DNA of 64,000 bases. Source: Hyphomicrobiales bacterium. GTDB taxonomy: Bacteria > Pseudomonadota > Alphaproteobacteria > Parvibaculales > Parvibaculaceae. The notes under the pieces are model-generated. The model made no database searches. It had not been told where the DNA came from and saw nothing but the letters and a program-made list of their open reading frames with translations. The DNA lies in NCBI GenBank assembly GCA_016124805.1, contig WGND01000003.1:496001-560000 (forward strand). The letters run 5' to 3'. The translations under genes were made by a program, and so were the position numbers. Below are positions 29,197 through 39,049 of this stretch, one piece after another (the stretch's first letter is position 1; the number at the start of each line of letters is the position of its first letter).

Positions 29197-30399
29197 ATGC
29201 CCTGGAATGATCAGAATGGCGGCGGTGGCTGGCAAGGTGGCGGCGGTAATCGCGGCCCCTGGGGTCAAGGCCCCAAAGGCGGCGGCGGTAACCAGCCCCC
29301 CGATCTTGATGAACTGATCCGACGCGGACAGGAAAAGCTCAAACAGATTTTCCCCGGCGGCTCCGGTCGTGGCGGCGGGAGCGGCGGCACTGGCCTATCG
29401 GGCGGCGGGATGCGCGGCCCTCTGGCGGTTCTCGGGCTGATCGTGCTCGTGTTTCTTGGCTGGTCGTCCTTTTACCGGGTGAATACGGACCAGCAGGGCA
29501 TCGTGCTTCGTTTTGGCGATTATGTGCGCAAGACGGAGCCGGGCCTGCATTTCAAACTGCCTTATCCGATTGAAACCGTGATGCTGCCCACCGTGACGCG
29601 GATCAATCGCGTCGATATCGGCCTTCGCGATACCGGCGGCAATACGTCGGTGTCGGTGGCTGATGAAAGCATGATGCTGACGGGCGATGAAAATATCGTC
29701 GATATTGGCGTTATTGTGCAGTGGCGCATCAAGGATGCCGAAAAATTCCTCTTCAATGTGGAAGGCGCGGCAGATGCCGTTAAGCCGGTTGCCGAAAGCG
29801 CGATGCGTGAAGCGGTTGGCCAGTCCCGCATTGAAGTGCTGCAGACAACAGGCCGGAACGCCGTTCAGGACAAGGTGCGCGGCTATATGCAGACAGCGCT
29901 CGATTCCTATGGCGCAGGTATTGAAATTACCGAAGTGAAACTGCAGAAGGTTGATCCGCCAGCGCAGGTGATCGATAGCTTCCGTGACGTTCAGGCGGCC
30001 CGTGCCGACCAGGAACGCATGCGCAATGAAGCTGAAGCCTATGCCAATACGGTGGTGCCGAAGGCACGCGGTGATTCAGCCCGCATCACACAGTCGGCTG
30101 AAGCCTATCGCGAGCAGATCGTGGCTGAAGCCCAAGGTCAGGCCAAGCGCTTCGAACTCATCTATGACCAGTACAAGCAGGCCAAGGATGTGACGCGCCG
30201 TCGTATCTATCTGGAAACCATGCAGTCGGTTCTGGGTGGCACGAACAAGGTCATCATGGATGACGCAGGCAAGGGTGGGGTGCTTCCCTATCTGCCGCTT
30301 GACGCCCTGAAGCCGAAAGCTTCGAGCGGCAGCAAGTCAGGCACCAGCAGTTCGAGCACCAGCTCGTCCTCAGGCACATCAACGTCAGGAGCCCGCTAA
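29197..30399 (+). CDS. hflK: FtsH protease modulator HflK
   Basis: A 400-residue SPFH/Band7 membrane protein. A Gly-rich N-terminal segment is followed by a single membrane span (about residues 70-90), the SPFH domain (VNTDQQGIVLRFGDYVRKTEPGLHFKLPYP) and a coiled-coil region. The tail is Ser/Thr-rich. With HflC it forms the large cage around FtsH that restrains proteolysis of membrane proteins. The stop overlaps the hflC start by 1 bp (TAATG). Confidence 0.94.
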   Translation: MPWNDQNGGGGWQGGGGNRGPWGQGPKGGGGNQPPDLDELIRRGQEKLKQIFPGGSGRGGGSGGTGLSGGGMRGPLAVLGLIVLVFLGWSSFYRVNTDQQGIVLRFGDYVRKTEPGLHFKLPYPIETVMLPTVTRINRVDIGLRDTGGNTSVSVADESMMLTGDENIVDIGVIVQWRIKDAEKFLFNVEGAADAVKPVAESAMREAVGQSRIEVLQTTGRNAVQDKVRGYMQTALDSYGAGIEITEVKLQKVDPPAQVIDSFRDVQAARADQERMRNEAEAYANTVVPKARGDSARITQSAEAYREQIVAEAQGQAKRFELIYDQYKQAKDVTRRRIYLETMQSVLGGTNKVIMDDAGKGGVLPYLPLDALKPKASSGSKSGTSSSSTSSSSGTSTSGAR

Positions 30400-31277
30400 T
30401 GCAGAAAATTGCCAGCATAGGTTCGGCTGTTCTTCTCGGCGCTTTCGCGTTGATCGCCTATCTCTCAGCCTTCACGGTCGACATGACCCAGCAGGCTCTG
30501 GTGTTGCAGTTCGGTGATCCCAAACGGGTCGTGAGCGAGCCGGGCCTTCATTGGAAGCTGCCCTTTGTTCAGAATGTCATTCTGATCGACAAGCGTCTTC
30601 TGACGATGGACTCGCCGACCGAGGAAATCATCGCCAAGGACCGCAAGCGTCTCGTTGTGGATGCTTTCGCGCGCTACAAGATCATTGATCCGCTGAAATT
30701 CTATCGGGCGGTGGGTGACCCCCGCTTCACAGAGCAGCGTTTGCAGCCGAACTTCGTGTCGTCACTGCGCAACGTGATCGGTGACAACAGCCTTGAAGAA
30801 CTGGTGCGTGACAACCGCTCCGGGCTGATGGTGAAAATCCGCGATGCCTTCAGTCAGGCCGCCAATGAATTCGGGATCGAAGTGGTGGATGTCCGCATCC
30901 GTCGTGCCGATCTGCCCGAAGCCAACAGCCAGGCGATTTATCGCCGGATGCAGACCGAACGTGAACGTGAAGCCGCCGAGCTGCGCGCGCAGGGGCAGGA
31001 AAATGCCCAGCGTATCCGCAGCCGTGCCGACCGTGACGTGACAGTGCTGCTGGCTGATGCTGAACGCGACGCCCAGATCGCGCGTGGTGAAGGCGATGCG
31101 ACCCAGAACAAGATCTATGCGGATGCCTATAGCAAGGATCCCGAGTTCTTCGCCTTCTATCGTTCCATGCAGGCTTATAAGGCGAGCATGACGGGCGACA
31201 ACACGACAATGGTGATTTCACCGGACTCTGAATTCTTTGACTATTTCAAGAATGACAGGGGCGCGAAGTCCAAATAA
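30399..31277 (+). CDS. hflC: FtsH protease modulator HflC
   Basis: A 292-residue partner of HflK with an N-terminal membrane anchor (residues 5-25) and SPFH domain. The family motifs FTVDMTQQALVLQFGDPKRV and PGLHWKLPFVQNV are present, as is the C-terminal coiled coil with RADRDVTVLLADAERDAQ. Translationally coupled to hflK. A terminator directly follows. Confidence 0.94.
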   Translation: MQKIASIGSAVLLGAFALIAYLSAFTVDMTQQALVLQFGDPKRVVSEPGLHWKLPFVQNVILIDKRLLTMDSPTEEIIAKDRKRLVVDAFARYKIIDPLKFYRAVGDPRFTEQRLQPNFVSSLRNVIGDNSLEELVRDNRSGLMVKIRDAFSQAANEFGIEVVDVRIRRADLPEANSQAIYRRMQTEREREAAELRAQGQENAQRIRSRADRDVTVLLADAERDAQIARGEGDATQNKIYADAYSKDPEFFAFYRSMQAYKASMTGDNTTMVISPDSEFFDYFKNDRGAKSK

Positions 31278-31282
31278 ACATA

Positions 31283-31314
31283 TCAAGGGCGGGGCTTTCA
31301 GGCTCCGCCCTTTT
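31283..31314 (+). terminator. Intrinsic terminator after hflKC
   Basis: Stem GGGCGGGGC / GCTCCGCCC with loop TTTCAG, flanked by AA/TT and followed by five Ts; lies 6 bp after the hflC stop. Confidence 0.88.
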
Positions 31315-31340
31315 TGTATCTGTGGTGCGAAGGAAGCGTT

Positions 31341-32801
31341 ATGCGGGCGATTGGCGAGATGAAGCGTTTGATGGGGGCTGTGGGTGCCGCAGTGCTTATG
31401 GTCGCCCTGCCGGTGGCGACAGTCGCCATAGCGGCCACCACGTCGTCGGTCAGCTTTGCGCCGCTTGCCGAACGGCTTTTGCCCGCTGTCGTCAATATCT
31501 CGACAAGCGCCACGGTGAAGCGCGTGACGCCGAAAATTCCCGGTCTGCCGGAAGGCTCGCCGCTGGAAGACTTCTTCAATGAATTCATGGGGCAGCAGGG
31601 TGGCGCCAAGCCGCAGAAGGTGCAGTCGCTCGGCTCCGGCTTCGTGATTGATGCCAAGGGCATCATCGTGACCAACAATCACGTGATTGACGGCGCGGAC
31701 GAAATTGAAGTGACCTTCACCGATGGCACGACACTGCCTGCGACGCTGGTGGGGGCGGATGACAAGACCGATCTTGCCGTGCTGCGGGTGAAGCCGAAGA
31801 AGCCGCTGGCTTTCGTGAAACTGGGCGACAGCGATGCTTCTCGCGTGGGCGACTGGGTGATGGCCATCGGCAATCCCTTCGGTCTGGGCGGCAGTGTGTC
31901 TGCGGGGATCATTTCCGCGCTTAATCGCGACATCCACTCAGGCAATTATGATGATTTCATCCAGACTGATGCGGCGATCAATCGCGGCAATTCGGGCGGG
32001 CCGCTTTTCAACACGGCAGGCGATGTGATCGGTGTCAATTCGGCGATCATCTCCCCTTCGGGCGAGTCTGTCGGCATCGGCTTTGCCGTGCCGACAAGCA
32101 CGGTCAAGCCGGTTGTGGCGCAGCTTTTGAAACATGGTGAGACACGGCGCGGCTGGATTGGCGTGCGCATCCAGACGGTGACGCCGGAAATTGCGGAGTC
32201 ACTTGACCTCGGCAAGCCGCGCGGGGCGCTTGTGGCCGGTGTCGCGCCGGGTGGCCCGGCGGAAGCGGCCGGTGTCGAGACAGGCGATGTGGTTGTCTCC
32301 TTCAACGGGCAGCCGGTGCGCGAAATGCGCGACCTTTCGCGCATCGTTGCAGAGACGGAGATCGGCATCAGCGCGCCATTTGTCGTACATCGCGACGGCA
32401 AGAGCGTGACGCTGACGGCCAAGGTCGGGCGGCTTGAGACATCGCAGGCCGAGGCGGCGACGGATGATGATGAAGCCGGCGATGAGAAGCCCGCCGAGGA
32501 AAAGAAAGTCACCCTGCTGGGACTTGGGCTCGTGGCGATGGATGACGAGATCCGTCGCGATTTCGAACTGGGCGATGATGCCAATGGCCTGATTGTCGTG
32601 TCGGTGGACCCGGACAGCGCGGCTGCTGAAAAGGGCATGCGCATCGGCGATATCGTTATGCAGGCGGCGCAGAAGGACATGAAGGCGCCGGCTGATCTTG
32701 AGGCCGCGATCAAGGCCGAAAAAAAGGCGGGGCGCAGTTCCGTGCTGCTGCGTCTGCTGACCCAGGGCAAGACGCGCTTCGTGGCCCTGCCGATCAAATA
32801 A
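31341..32801 (+). CDS. degP: Do/DegP-family periplasmic serine protease
   Basis: A 486-residue protease-chaperone. A signal peptide covers about residues 1-31. The catalytic triad is His114 (TNNHVIDGAD), Asp144 (DKTDLAVL) and Ser218 (GNSGGPL). Two PDZ domains follow, separated by an acidic linker. The ATG at 31341 has AAGGAAG upstream. DegQ-like naming is equally possible. Located after hflKC, another membrane quality-control module, but behind its own start after the terminator. Confidence 0.93.
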   Translation: MRAIGEMKRLMGAVGAAVLMVALPVATVAIAATTSSVSFAPLAERLLPAVVNISTSATVKRVTPKIPGLPEGSPLEDFFNEFMGQQGGAKPQKVQSLGSGFVIDAKGIIVTNNHVIDGADEIEVTFTDGTTLPATLVGADDKTDLAVLRVKPKKPLAFVKLGDSDASRVGDWVMAIGNPFGLGGSVSAGIISALNRDIHSGNYDDFIQTDAAINRGNSGGPLFNTAGDVIGVNSAIISPSGESVGIGFAVPTSTVKPVVAQLLKHGETRRGWIGVRIQTVTPEIAESLDLGKPRGALVAGVAPGGPAEAAGVETGDVVVSFNGQPVREMRDLSRIVAETEIGISAPFVVHRDGKSVTLTAKVGRLETSQAEAATDDDEAGDEKPAEEKKVTLLGLGLVAMDDEIRRDFELGDDANGLIVVSVDPDSAAAEKGMRIGDIVMQAAQKDMKAPADLEAAIKAEKKAGRSSVLLRLLTQGKTRFVALPIK

Positions 32802-32804
32802 GGT

Positions 32805-33692
32805 TCAACCCTTGATAATGTCGCTGGCGCGATAGCCCTGCAGATAGAGCAGGCTTGTCAGGTCGCCGTGATTGATGCGCGCCGCAGCTGCTTCGGCAAC
32901 AACCGGCTTGGCGTGGAAAGCCACGCCGAGACCGGCTTCACCGATCATGCCGAGATCATTGGCGCCATCGCCTACCGCCATGGTGGCGATGGCGGGCAGT
33001 CCATATTCGGCGCGCAGGCTGACCAGCGCATCGATCTTGGCCTGACGCCCGAGAATGGGCATGGCAACGGCGCCTGTCAGCTTGCCATCTTCAAAGAGCA
33101 GTTCATTTGCCTGATTGATGTTGAAGCCCACCGCCTTGGCGACGCGCTGCGTGAAGAAGGTGAAACCGCCCGAGACGAGGGCGCAGGTGGCGCTATGGGC
33201 GCGCATGGTGGCCGTCAGGCTGCGACCGCCCGGTGTTTCGGTGATGCGCTTTTGATAGACGCGTTCAAGCGCGTCGAGATCAAGACCGCGCAAAAGGCCG
33301 ACACGTTCGATGAGGGCGGGTTCAAATTCGATTTCGCCGCGCATGGCGCGTTCGGTGATGGCCGCGATTTGCGGCTTGATGCCGAGTTCGTCGGCCAGCT
33401 CGTCGATGCATTCCTGCTGGATGATGGTGGAATCCATGTCGGCAACGAGCAGCTTTTTGCGGCGGCCTTCAACGGGCTGTGATGCGATGTCGATGGCAAT
33501 ACCGGCCAGCGCCGCGCGCACGGCGGCTTCGGCAGCGGCGCGATCAGCGCTTTCAAAGGGAATGTCGCAGGCATGACCGGGCGCGAGCCAGTCGACCTCA
33601 CCTGAGGCGGGCAGAGCAGCCCTGGCGCATTCGACATGGGCCGGTGCCAGCGGTGTCGCGTTGTTGCCGATCAGGGTGAGGACATTATTCAT
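32805..33692 (-). CDS. serB: Phosphoserine phosphatase
   Basis: A 295-residue HAD-superfamily enzyme for the last step of serine synthesis. The nucleophile motif is VADMDSTIIQQEC, motif II is VSGGFTFF and the C-terminal acidic motif is GDGANDLGMI. An N-terminal domain of about 80 residues precedes the HAD core, as in SerB. The start MNNVLTLIG at 33692 fits the family; the upstream extension is Arg/Lys-rich and unlikely. Divergent from miaA and convergent with degP, whose stop is 3 bp away. Confidence 0.93.
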   Translation of the reverse strand: MNNVLTLIGNNATPLAPAHVECARAALPASGEVDWLAPGHACDIPFESADRAAAEAAVRAALAGIAIDIASQPVEGRRKKLLVADMDSTIIQQECIDELADELGIKPQIAAITERAMRGEIEFEPALIERVGLLRGLDLDALERVYQKRITETPGGRSLTATMRAHSATCALVSGGFTFFTQRVAKAVGFNINQANELLFEDGKLTGAVAMPILGRQAKIDALVSLRAEYGLPAIATMAVGDGANDLGMIGEAGLGVAFHAKPVVAEAAAARINHGDLTSLLYLQGYRASDIIKG

Positions 33693-33817
33693 GCTGCGCG
33701 TCTGCCTTGCGTTCTTTTGGGGGGCTTTGCCCCCGCATCCATGCCTTTTGCGTCGTGCTGGTTTATAAGACGGGGCAGGCCTGAACAAGCCGGGCCGATA
33801 TAAAGTGGAAAGACCCC

Positions 33818-34768
33818 GTGACCGAAGCTTTCACAACGCAAGGCGCCATTCTTATTGCAGGGCCGACGGCAAGCGGCAAGTCCGCGCTTGCCATGGCGCT
33901 GGCAGAACGGCTGGGCGGGGAAATCGTCAATGCCGACAGTATGCAGGTCTATGCGCCGATGCGGGTGCTGACGGCACGGCCTGATGCGCGCGACGAAGCT
34001 GCCGTCCCGCACCATCTTTACGGCATGCTGGCAGCCGATGCGCGCTGTTCGGCCGGGCGCTGGGCGGTGATGGCCGCGAAAGTGATTGAAGAGATTGAGG
34101 GGCGCAGCCATGTGCCGATCATTGTTGGCGGCACGGGGCTCTATTTCAAGGCGCTGAGCGAGGGGCTCTCGCCGATCCCGCAGGTGCCCGATGAGGTGCG
34201 CGCGGCGGCGCGGGCCGATGTCGCCGAGGCGGGGCCAAGGGCCCATGACCTGTTGGCCGCACTTGATCCTGATCTGGCGCAGAGCATTCGCCCGAGTGAT
34301 CCGCAGCGCATTGCGCGCGGCATTGAGGTGGCGCGCGCGACGGGTCGGCCGCTCTCGGCCTGGCAGAAGGAACCGCCCGAACCGCTGATTGAGGGACGGA
34401 TCGCCCGGATTGTGCTCGCCCCGGAGCGGGCATGGCTGCATGAACGCTGTGACCGGCGTTTTGCCCTGATGGTGGGCGCCGGGGCGCTGGATGAGGCAGC
34501 CGCCATGGCCCGTCTTGACGTTGATCCCATGCTGCCGGCCATGAAAGCGCTGGGCCTGCGCCCGCTGATTGCGCATCTGGCCGGGGAGACAAGCCTTGAA
34601 GAGGCTGTGGCCGCCGGCAAGGCGGAGACGCGGCGCTATGCAAAACGGCAGGAAACCTGGTTTCGTACTCAGATGATTGCGTGGAATGCCTTTTTTGAGC
34701 AAGATTCGGAAAGCCTTAAGGCGAAAATCTTCTCATTTATTGACGATTTCGGGTTGACCCGGTCCTGA
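33818..34768 (+). CDS. miaA: tRNA dimethylallyltransferase
   Basis: A 316-residue enzyme that prenylates A37 of tRNAs reading UNN codons. The P-loop GPTASGKSALA, the substrate-site VNADSMQVYAPMRVLTARP and the C-terminal RRYAKRQETWFR are all family motifs. The start is GTG at 33818 with GGAAAGA upstream. Divergent from serB. Confidence 0.95.
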   Translation: MTEAFTTQGAILIAGPTASGKSALAMALAERLGGEIVNADSMQVYAPMRVLTARPDARDEAAVPHHLYGMLAADARCSAGRWAVMAAKVIEEIEGRSHVPIIVGGTGLYFKALSEGLSPIPQVPDEVRAAARADVAEAGPRAHDLLAALDPDLAQSIRPSDPQRIARGIEVARATGRPLSAWQKEPPEPLIEGRIARIVLAPERAWLHERCDRRFALMVGAGALDEAAAMARLDVDPMLPAMKALGLRPLIAHLAGETSLEEAVAAGKAETRRYAKRQETWFRTQMIAWNAFFEQDSESLKAKIFSFIDDFGLTRS

Positions 34769-34814
34769 TGGGCGGCTAGGTTGCGCTCGCTTTTGAGGTT
34801 GCCCCTTTGCGTCC

Positions 34815-34888
34815 GCCCCGGCTTGTCCGGGGCTTCCACGTTTTGAAGGGCCGGTTCAGGGGCATGGATGGCCCGAATGACCGGGCCA
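34815..34888 (+). promoter_or_regulatory. Two hairpins in the ilvB leader
   Basis: GCCCCGG/CCGGGGC (34815-34833, loop CTTGT) and TGGCCCG/CGGGCCA (34869-34888) precede the ilvB ribosome binding site. The first is followed after a few bases by TTTT. This could be the miaA terminator or part of an attenuator; no leader peptide rich in Ile/Val/Leu was seen. Confidence 0.35.
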
Positions 34889-34916
34889 GAACATGATGAG
34901 CTACAGGAATACGAAA

Positions 34917-36674
34917 ATGGCTGCCCAGACGATGACAGGCGCGGAAATTGTGATCAATGCACTGGTTGACCAGGGCGTCGATACGATTTTTGGCTATCCG
35001 GGCGGCGCGGTGCTGCCGATCTATGATGCGCTGTTCCAGCAGAACAAGATCCGCCACATTCTCGTCCGCCATGAGCAGGGCGCGGTCCATGCCGCCGAGG
35101 GCTATGCGCGCTCGACGGGCAAGCCCGGCGTTGTGCTGGTGACGTCAGGCCCCGGCGCGACCAATGCCGTGACGGGTCTGGCCGACGCGCTGATGGATTC
35201 CATTCCGCTGATCTGCCTGACAGGGCAGGTGCCAACCCATCTGATCGGCTCGGACGCGTTTCAGGAATGTGACACGGTCGGCATCACGCGCCATTGCACC
35301 AAGCATAACTGGCTGGTGAAGTCGGTCGATGATCTGGGTCGCATCATGCATGAGGCTTTTTATGTCGCGACGAATGGCCGTCCCGGTCCGGTCGTCATCG
35401 ACATTCCGAAGGATATCCAGTTCCAGTCGGCGGAATATGCGGGCATGCAGAATGTCGCGCACAAGACCTATCGTCCGCGCGTGAAGGGCGACATTGAAGC
35501 CATTCGCGAGGCGCTTGAGCTGATTGCCAATGCCAAAAAGCCGATCTTCTATACCGGCGGCGGCGTCATCAATTCAGGCCCTGTCGCCAGCCAGCTGCTG
35601 CGCGATTTCGTGCAGCTGACGGGCTTTCCGATCACATCGACGCTGATGGGCCTTGGCGCTTATCCGGCCAGCGGCAAGAACTGGCTTGGCATGCTCGGCA
35701 TGCATGGCACCTTTGAAGCCAATAATGCCATGCATGATTGCGATGTCATGATCAATATCGGGGCGCGGTTTGATGACCGCGTGACGGGGCGTCTTGACGC
35801 TTTCGCGCCCAATTCGAAGAAAATCCATATCGATATCGATGCCTCGTCGATCAACAAGAATGTGCGTGTTGATGTCGGCATTATCGGCGATTGCGCCCAT
35901 GTGCTGGAAGACATGATCCGCCTCTACAAGGCCAAGGCGATCCGGCCTGACAAGGCGGCGCTGGCAGACTGGTGGAAGCAGATCGATGTCTGGCGTGATC
36001 GCAAGTCGCTCTCCTACAAGGCGTCCGACGAGGTCATCAAGCCGCAATATGCCATTCAGCGCCTGCATGAGCTGAGCAAGGGACGCGACACCTATATCAC
36101 GACCGAAGTGGGTCAGCACCAGATGTGGGCGGCACAGCATTTCCCCTTTGAAAAACCCAATCACTGGATGACATCGGGTGGTCTGGGCACGATGGGCTAT
36201 GGCCTGCCGGCAGCTGTCGGTGTGCAAATCGCGCATCCCGACGCGCTGGTCATCGACATTGCGGGCGAAGCCTCGATCCAGATGTGCATGCAGGAAATCT
36301 CGACGGCGGTGCAGTTCATGCTGCCGGTCAAGATTTTCATCCTGAACAATGAATATATGGGCATGGTGCGCCAGTGGCAGGAACTGCTGCATGGCGGGCG
36401 CTATTCGCACAGCTATTCGGAGTCGCTGCCCGACTTTGTGAAGCTTGCCGAGGCCTATGGCGCCACGGGCATTCGCGCCAGCACGCCGGGCGAGCTGGAT
36501 GCGAAAATCCAGCAGATGTTCGATACGCCCGGGCCGGTCATTTTTGACTGTCTGGTCGACAAGAAAGAGAACTGCTACCCGATGATCCCCTCGGGGGCGG
36601 CGCATAATGAAATGATCCTTGCCGATGATGAGGATAGTGCGAGTGTGAGCGAAGAGGGCAAAATGCTCGTATGA
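34917..36674 (+). CDS. ilvB: Acetolactate synthase, catalytic (large) subunit
   Basis: A 585-residue thiamine-diphosphate enzyme making acetolactate and acetohydroxybutyrate for valine, leucine and isoleucine. The N-terminal TPP contact VFGYPGG-type block (TIFGYPGGAVLPIYD), the catalytic glutamate in VRHEQGAVHAAEGYAR, and the C-terminal IDIAGEASIQMCMQE followed by ILNNEYMGMVRQWQ are present. AGGAA 7 bp before the ATG at 34917 supports that start; an ATG at 34893 is also in frame. A palindromic element separates it from ilvH. Confidence 0.94.
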   Translation: MAAQTMTGAEIVINALVDQGVDTIFGYPGGAVLPIYDALFQQNKIRHILVRHEQGAVHAAEGYARSTGKPGVVLVTSGPGATNAVTGLADALMDSIPLICLTGQVPTHLIGSDAFQECDTVGITRHCTKHNWLVKSVDDLGRIMHEAFYVATNGRPGPVVIDIPKDIQFQSAEYAGMQNVAHKTYRPRVKGDIEAIREALELIANAKKPIFYTGGGVINSGPVASQLLRDFVQLTGFPITSTLMGLGAYPASGKNWLGMLGMHGTFEANNAMHDCDVMINIGARFDDRVTGRLDAFAPNSKKIHIDIDASSINKNVRVDVGIIGDCAHVLEDMIRLYKAKAIRPDKAALADWWKQIDVWRDRKSLSYKASDEVIKPQYAIQRLHELSKGRDTYITTEVGQHQMWAAQHFPFEKPNHWMTSGGLGTMGYGLPAAVGVQIAHPDALVIDIAGEASIQMCMQEISTAVQFMLPVKIFILNNEYMGMVRQWQELLHGGRYSHSYSESLPDFVKLAEAYGATGIRASTPGELDAKIQQMFDTPGPVIFDCLVDKKENCYPMIPSGAAHNEMILADDEDSASVSEEGKMLV

Positions 36675-36686
36675 ACAGGCTGTTGC

Positions 36687-36750
36687 CCCTCACCCTCCCG
36701 CTTCGCGGGTCCCTCCCTTTCCCCATGGGGGAGAGGGTCAGGGGTGGGGC
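36687..36750. repeat. GC-rich intergenic palindromic (REP-like) element
   Basis: A 64-bp element between ilvB and ilvH. The outer arms CCCCTCACCCTC and GAGGGTCAGGGGTGGGG flank an inner perfect hairpin CCCGC-TTC-GCGGG (36698-36710) and a CCCC-ATG-GGGG fold. This layout is typical of multicopy intergenic repeats in alphaproteobacteria; copy number cannot be seen here. Confidence 0.65.
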
Positions 36751-36801
36751 GATCACAAAAAAACCTTTCCAGTCCGCCCTAATCCCAATACAGAGACGCT
36801 T

Positions 36802-37314
36802 ATGAACGCTGAGAACAAGGTCGAACGGCACACAATGGCCGTCCTCGTGGATAATGAGGCGGGTGTGCTTGCGCGCGTCATCGGCCTGTTTTCAGGTCGT
36901 GGCTACAATATTGAAAGCCTGACGGTGGCCGAGGTCGATCAGGCCGAGCACACATCGCGCATTACCGTGGTGACCACGGGCACGCCGATGGTGATTGAGC
37001 AGATCAAGGCGCAGCTTGACCGTATCGTGCCGGTGCACAAGGTCGTGGACCTGACCACCGAGACGCATGCGATTGAGCGTGAAATGGCCATGGTGAAGGT
37101 GGCGGGCACAGGCGAGAAGCGCGTCGAAGCGCTGCGTCTGTCGGATGCCTTCCGTGCCCGCGTGATTGATACGACGCACACGTCCTTTGTTTTTGAAGTG
37201 ACGGGGACGCCGGAAAAGATCGATGCCTTTATCGGGCTGATGCGCCCGCTGGGGCTGGTGGATGTGTCGCGTACCGGGGTTGTCGCCATCGCGCGCGGCC
37301 CGGAAGCGATGTGA
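36802..37314 (+). CDS. ilvH: Acetolactate synthase, regulatory (small) subunit
   Basis: A 170-residue ACT-domain subunit that stimulates the catalytic subunit and gives valine feedback. The N-terminal ACT motif (MAVLVDNEAGVLARVIGLFSGRGYNIESL) is diagnostic, and the C-terminal domain ending VDVSRTGVVAIARG is full length. Also named ilvN. The ATG has only a weak ribosome binding site. Confidence 0.94.
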   Translation: MNAENKVERHTMAVLVDNEAGVLARVIGLFSGRGYNIESLTVAEVDQAEHTSRITVVTTGTPMVIEQIKAQLDRIVPVHKVVDLTTETHAIEREMAMVKVAGTGEKRVEALRLSDAFRARVIDTTHTSFVFEVTGTPEKIDAFIGLMRPLGLVDVSRTGVVAIARGPEAM

Positions 37315-37346
37315 GCATATTGAAGCCCTCTCCAAAGAGCGGGTGA

Positions 37347-38393
<1,047 letters not shown>

Positions 38394-38416
38394 GCCATCA
38401 GGCTTGCCTGGATCAG

Positions 38417-38447
38417 GGCCTCCTGCGGCAACGCAGGGGGCCTTTTT
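38417..38447 (+). terminator. Intrinsic terminator after ilvC
   Basis: An 11-bp stem GGCCTCCTGCG / CGCAGGGGGCC with GCAA loop, followed by five Ts. Confidence 0.92.
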
Positions 38448-38579
38448 CATGGCGGCATGACAGGGCAGGGGCTGGGGCCTATAATAGCCACAATAAAAAT
38501 AGTGTCTTTTCGCGAAAGCCCTCAGAATCAAAAGCCTTTCGGGAAACTGCGTCGGTTTGGCACTTGACCCAAAAAGTAA

Positions 38580-38616
38580 GAATGATTATCACTAGCCACT
38601 AATATGATAATCATTC
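38580..38616. promoter_or_regulatory. Fur-like operator dyad upstream of iron-uptake genes
   Basis: GAATGATTATCA (38580-38591) and TGATAATCATTC (38605-38616) form a perfect 12-bp inverted repeat with a 13-bp centre. Each arm contains the TGATAATCATT-type half element of Fur boxes. It lies 13-50 bp upstream of the cupredoxin/FTR1 genes, as expected for an iron-responsive operator. Confidence 0.75.
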
Positions 38617-38628
38617 GCAGGAATTAAA

Positions 38629-39009
38629 ATGAACAAGATGGTCCTTATCGGCGGCGCAGCTCTGGTCGCCGTGGCTGTGGTTGCCGGTGTGATGCTTTCC
38701 GGTCGTGAGACAGACGGCTCTGAAACCGTGGCGGCGAACGATGAAACGCCGACGGTGGAAATCAGCATCGAGAACCATCTCTTCTCGCCTGCCGAGGTTG
38801 AGCTTCCGGCTGACCAGAAGGTGAAGCTCGTGATCAAGAATCTGGACCCGACTCCAGAGGAATTTGAATCCCATGAATTGAACCGCGAGAAGATCATCGC
38901 TGGCAATTCGGAAGGCGTGATCTATGTCGGTCCCTTGAAGGCGGGGACCTATCCTTTCTATGGCGAGTTTAATGAAGACACCGCCCAGGGAAAGATCATC
39001 GTCAAATAA
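38629..39009 (+). CDS. EfeO/P19-type cupredoxin-domain protein
   Basis: A 126-residue periplasmic protein anchored by an N-terminal membrane segment or signal (residues 4-24). The rest is a Cupredoxin_1 domain like that of EfeO: FSPAEVELPADQKVKLVIKNLDPTPEEFESHEL, then REKIIAGN and GPLKAGTYPFYGEF. Family members usually have a histidine after that last phrase (EFH); here it is asparagine (EFNEDTAQG), so the metal site may differ. It is followed 40 bp later by the FTR1 permease and sits behind a Fur-like dyad, so it probably delivers iron to it. Confidence 0.83.
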   Translation: MNKMVLIGGAALVAVAVVAGVMLSGRETDGSETVAANDETPTVEISIENHLFSPAEVELPADQKVKLVIKNLDPTPEEFESHELNREKIIAGNSEGVIYVGPLKAGTYPFYGEFNEDTAQGKIIVK

Positions 39010-39049
39010 TGACAGCGTGAAACGCTGAGCCCCTCAAAAGGATTTTCCC

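Noticed and set aside
35574-36605. 343-codon minus-strand frame opposite ilvB
   Set aside because: Antisense shadow of a clear acetolactate synthase gene.
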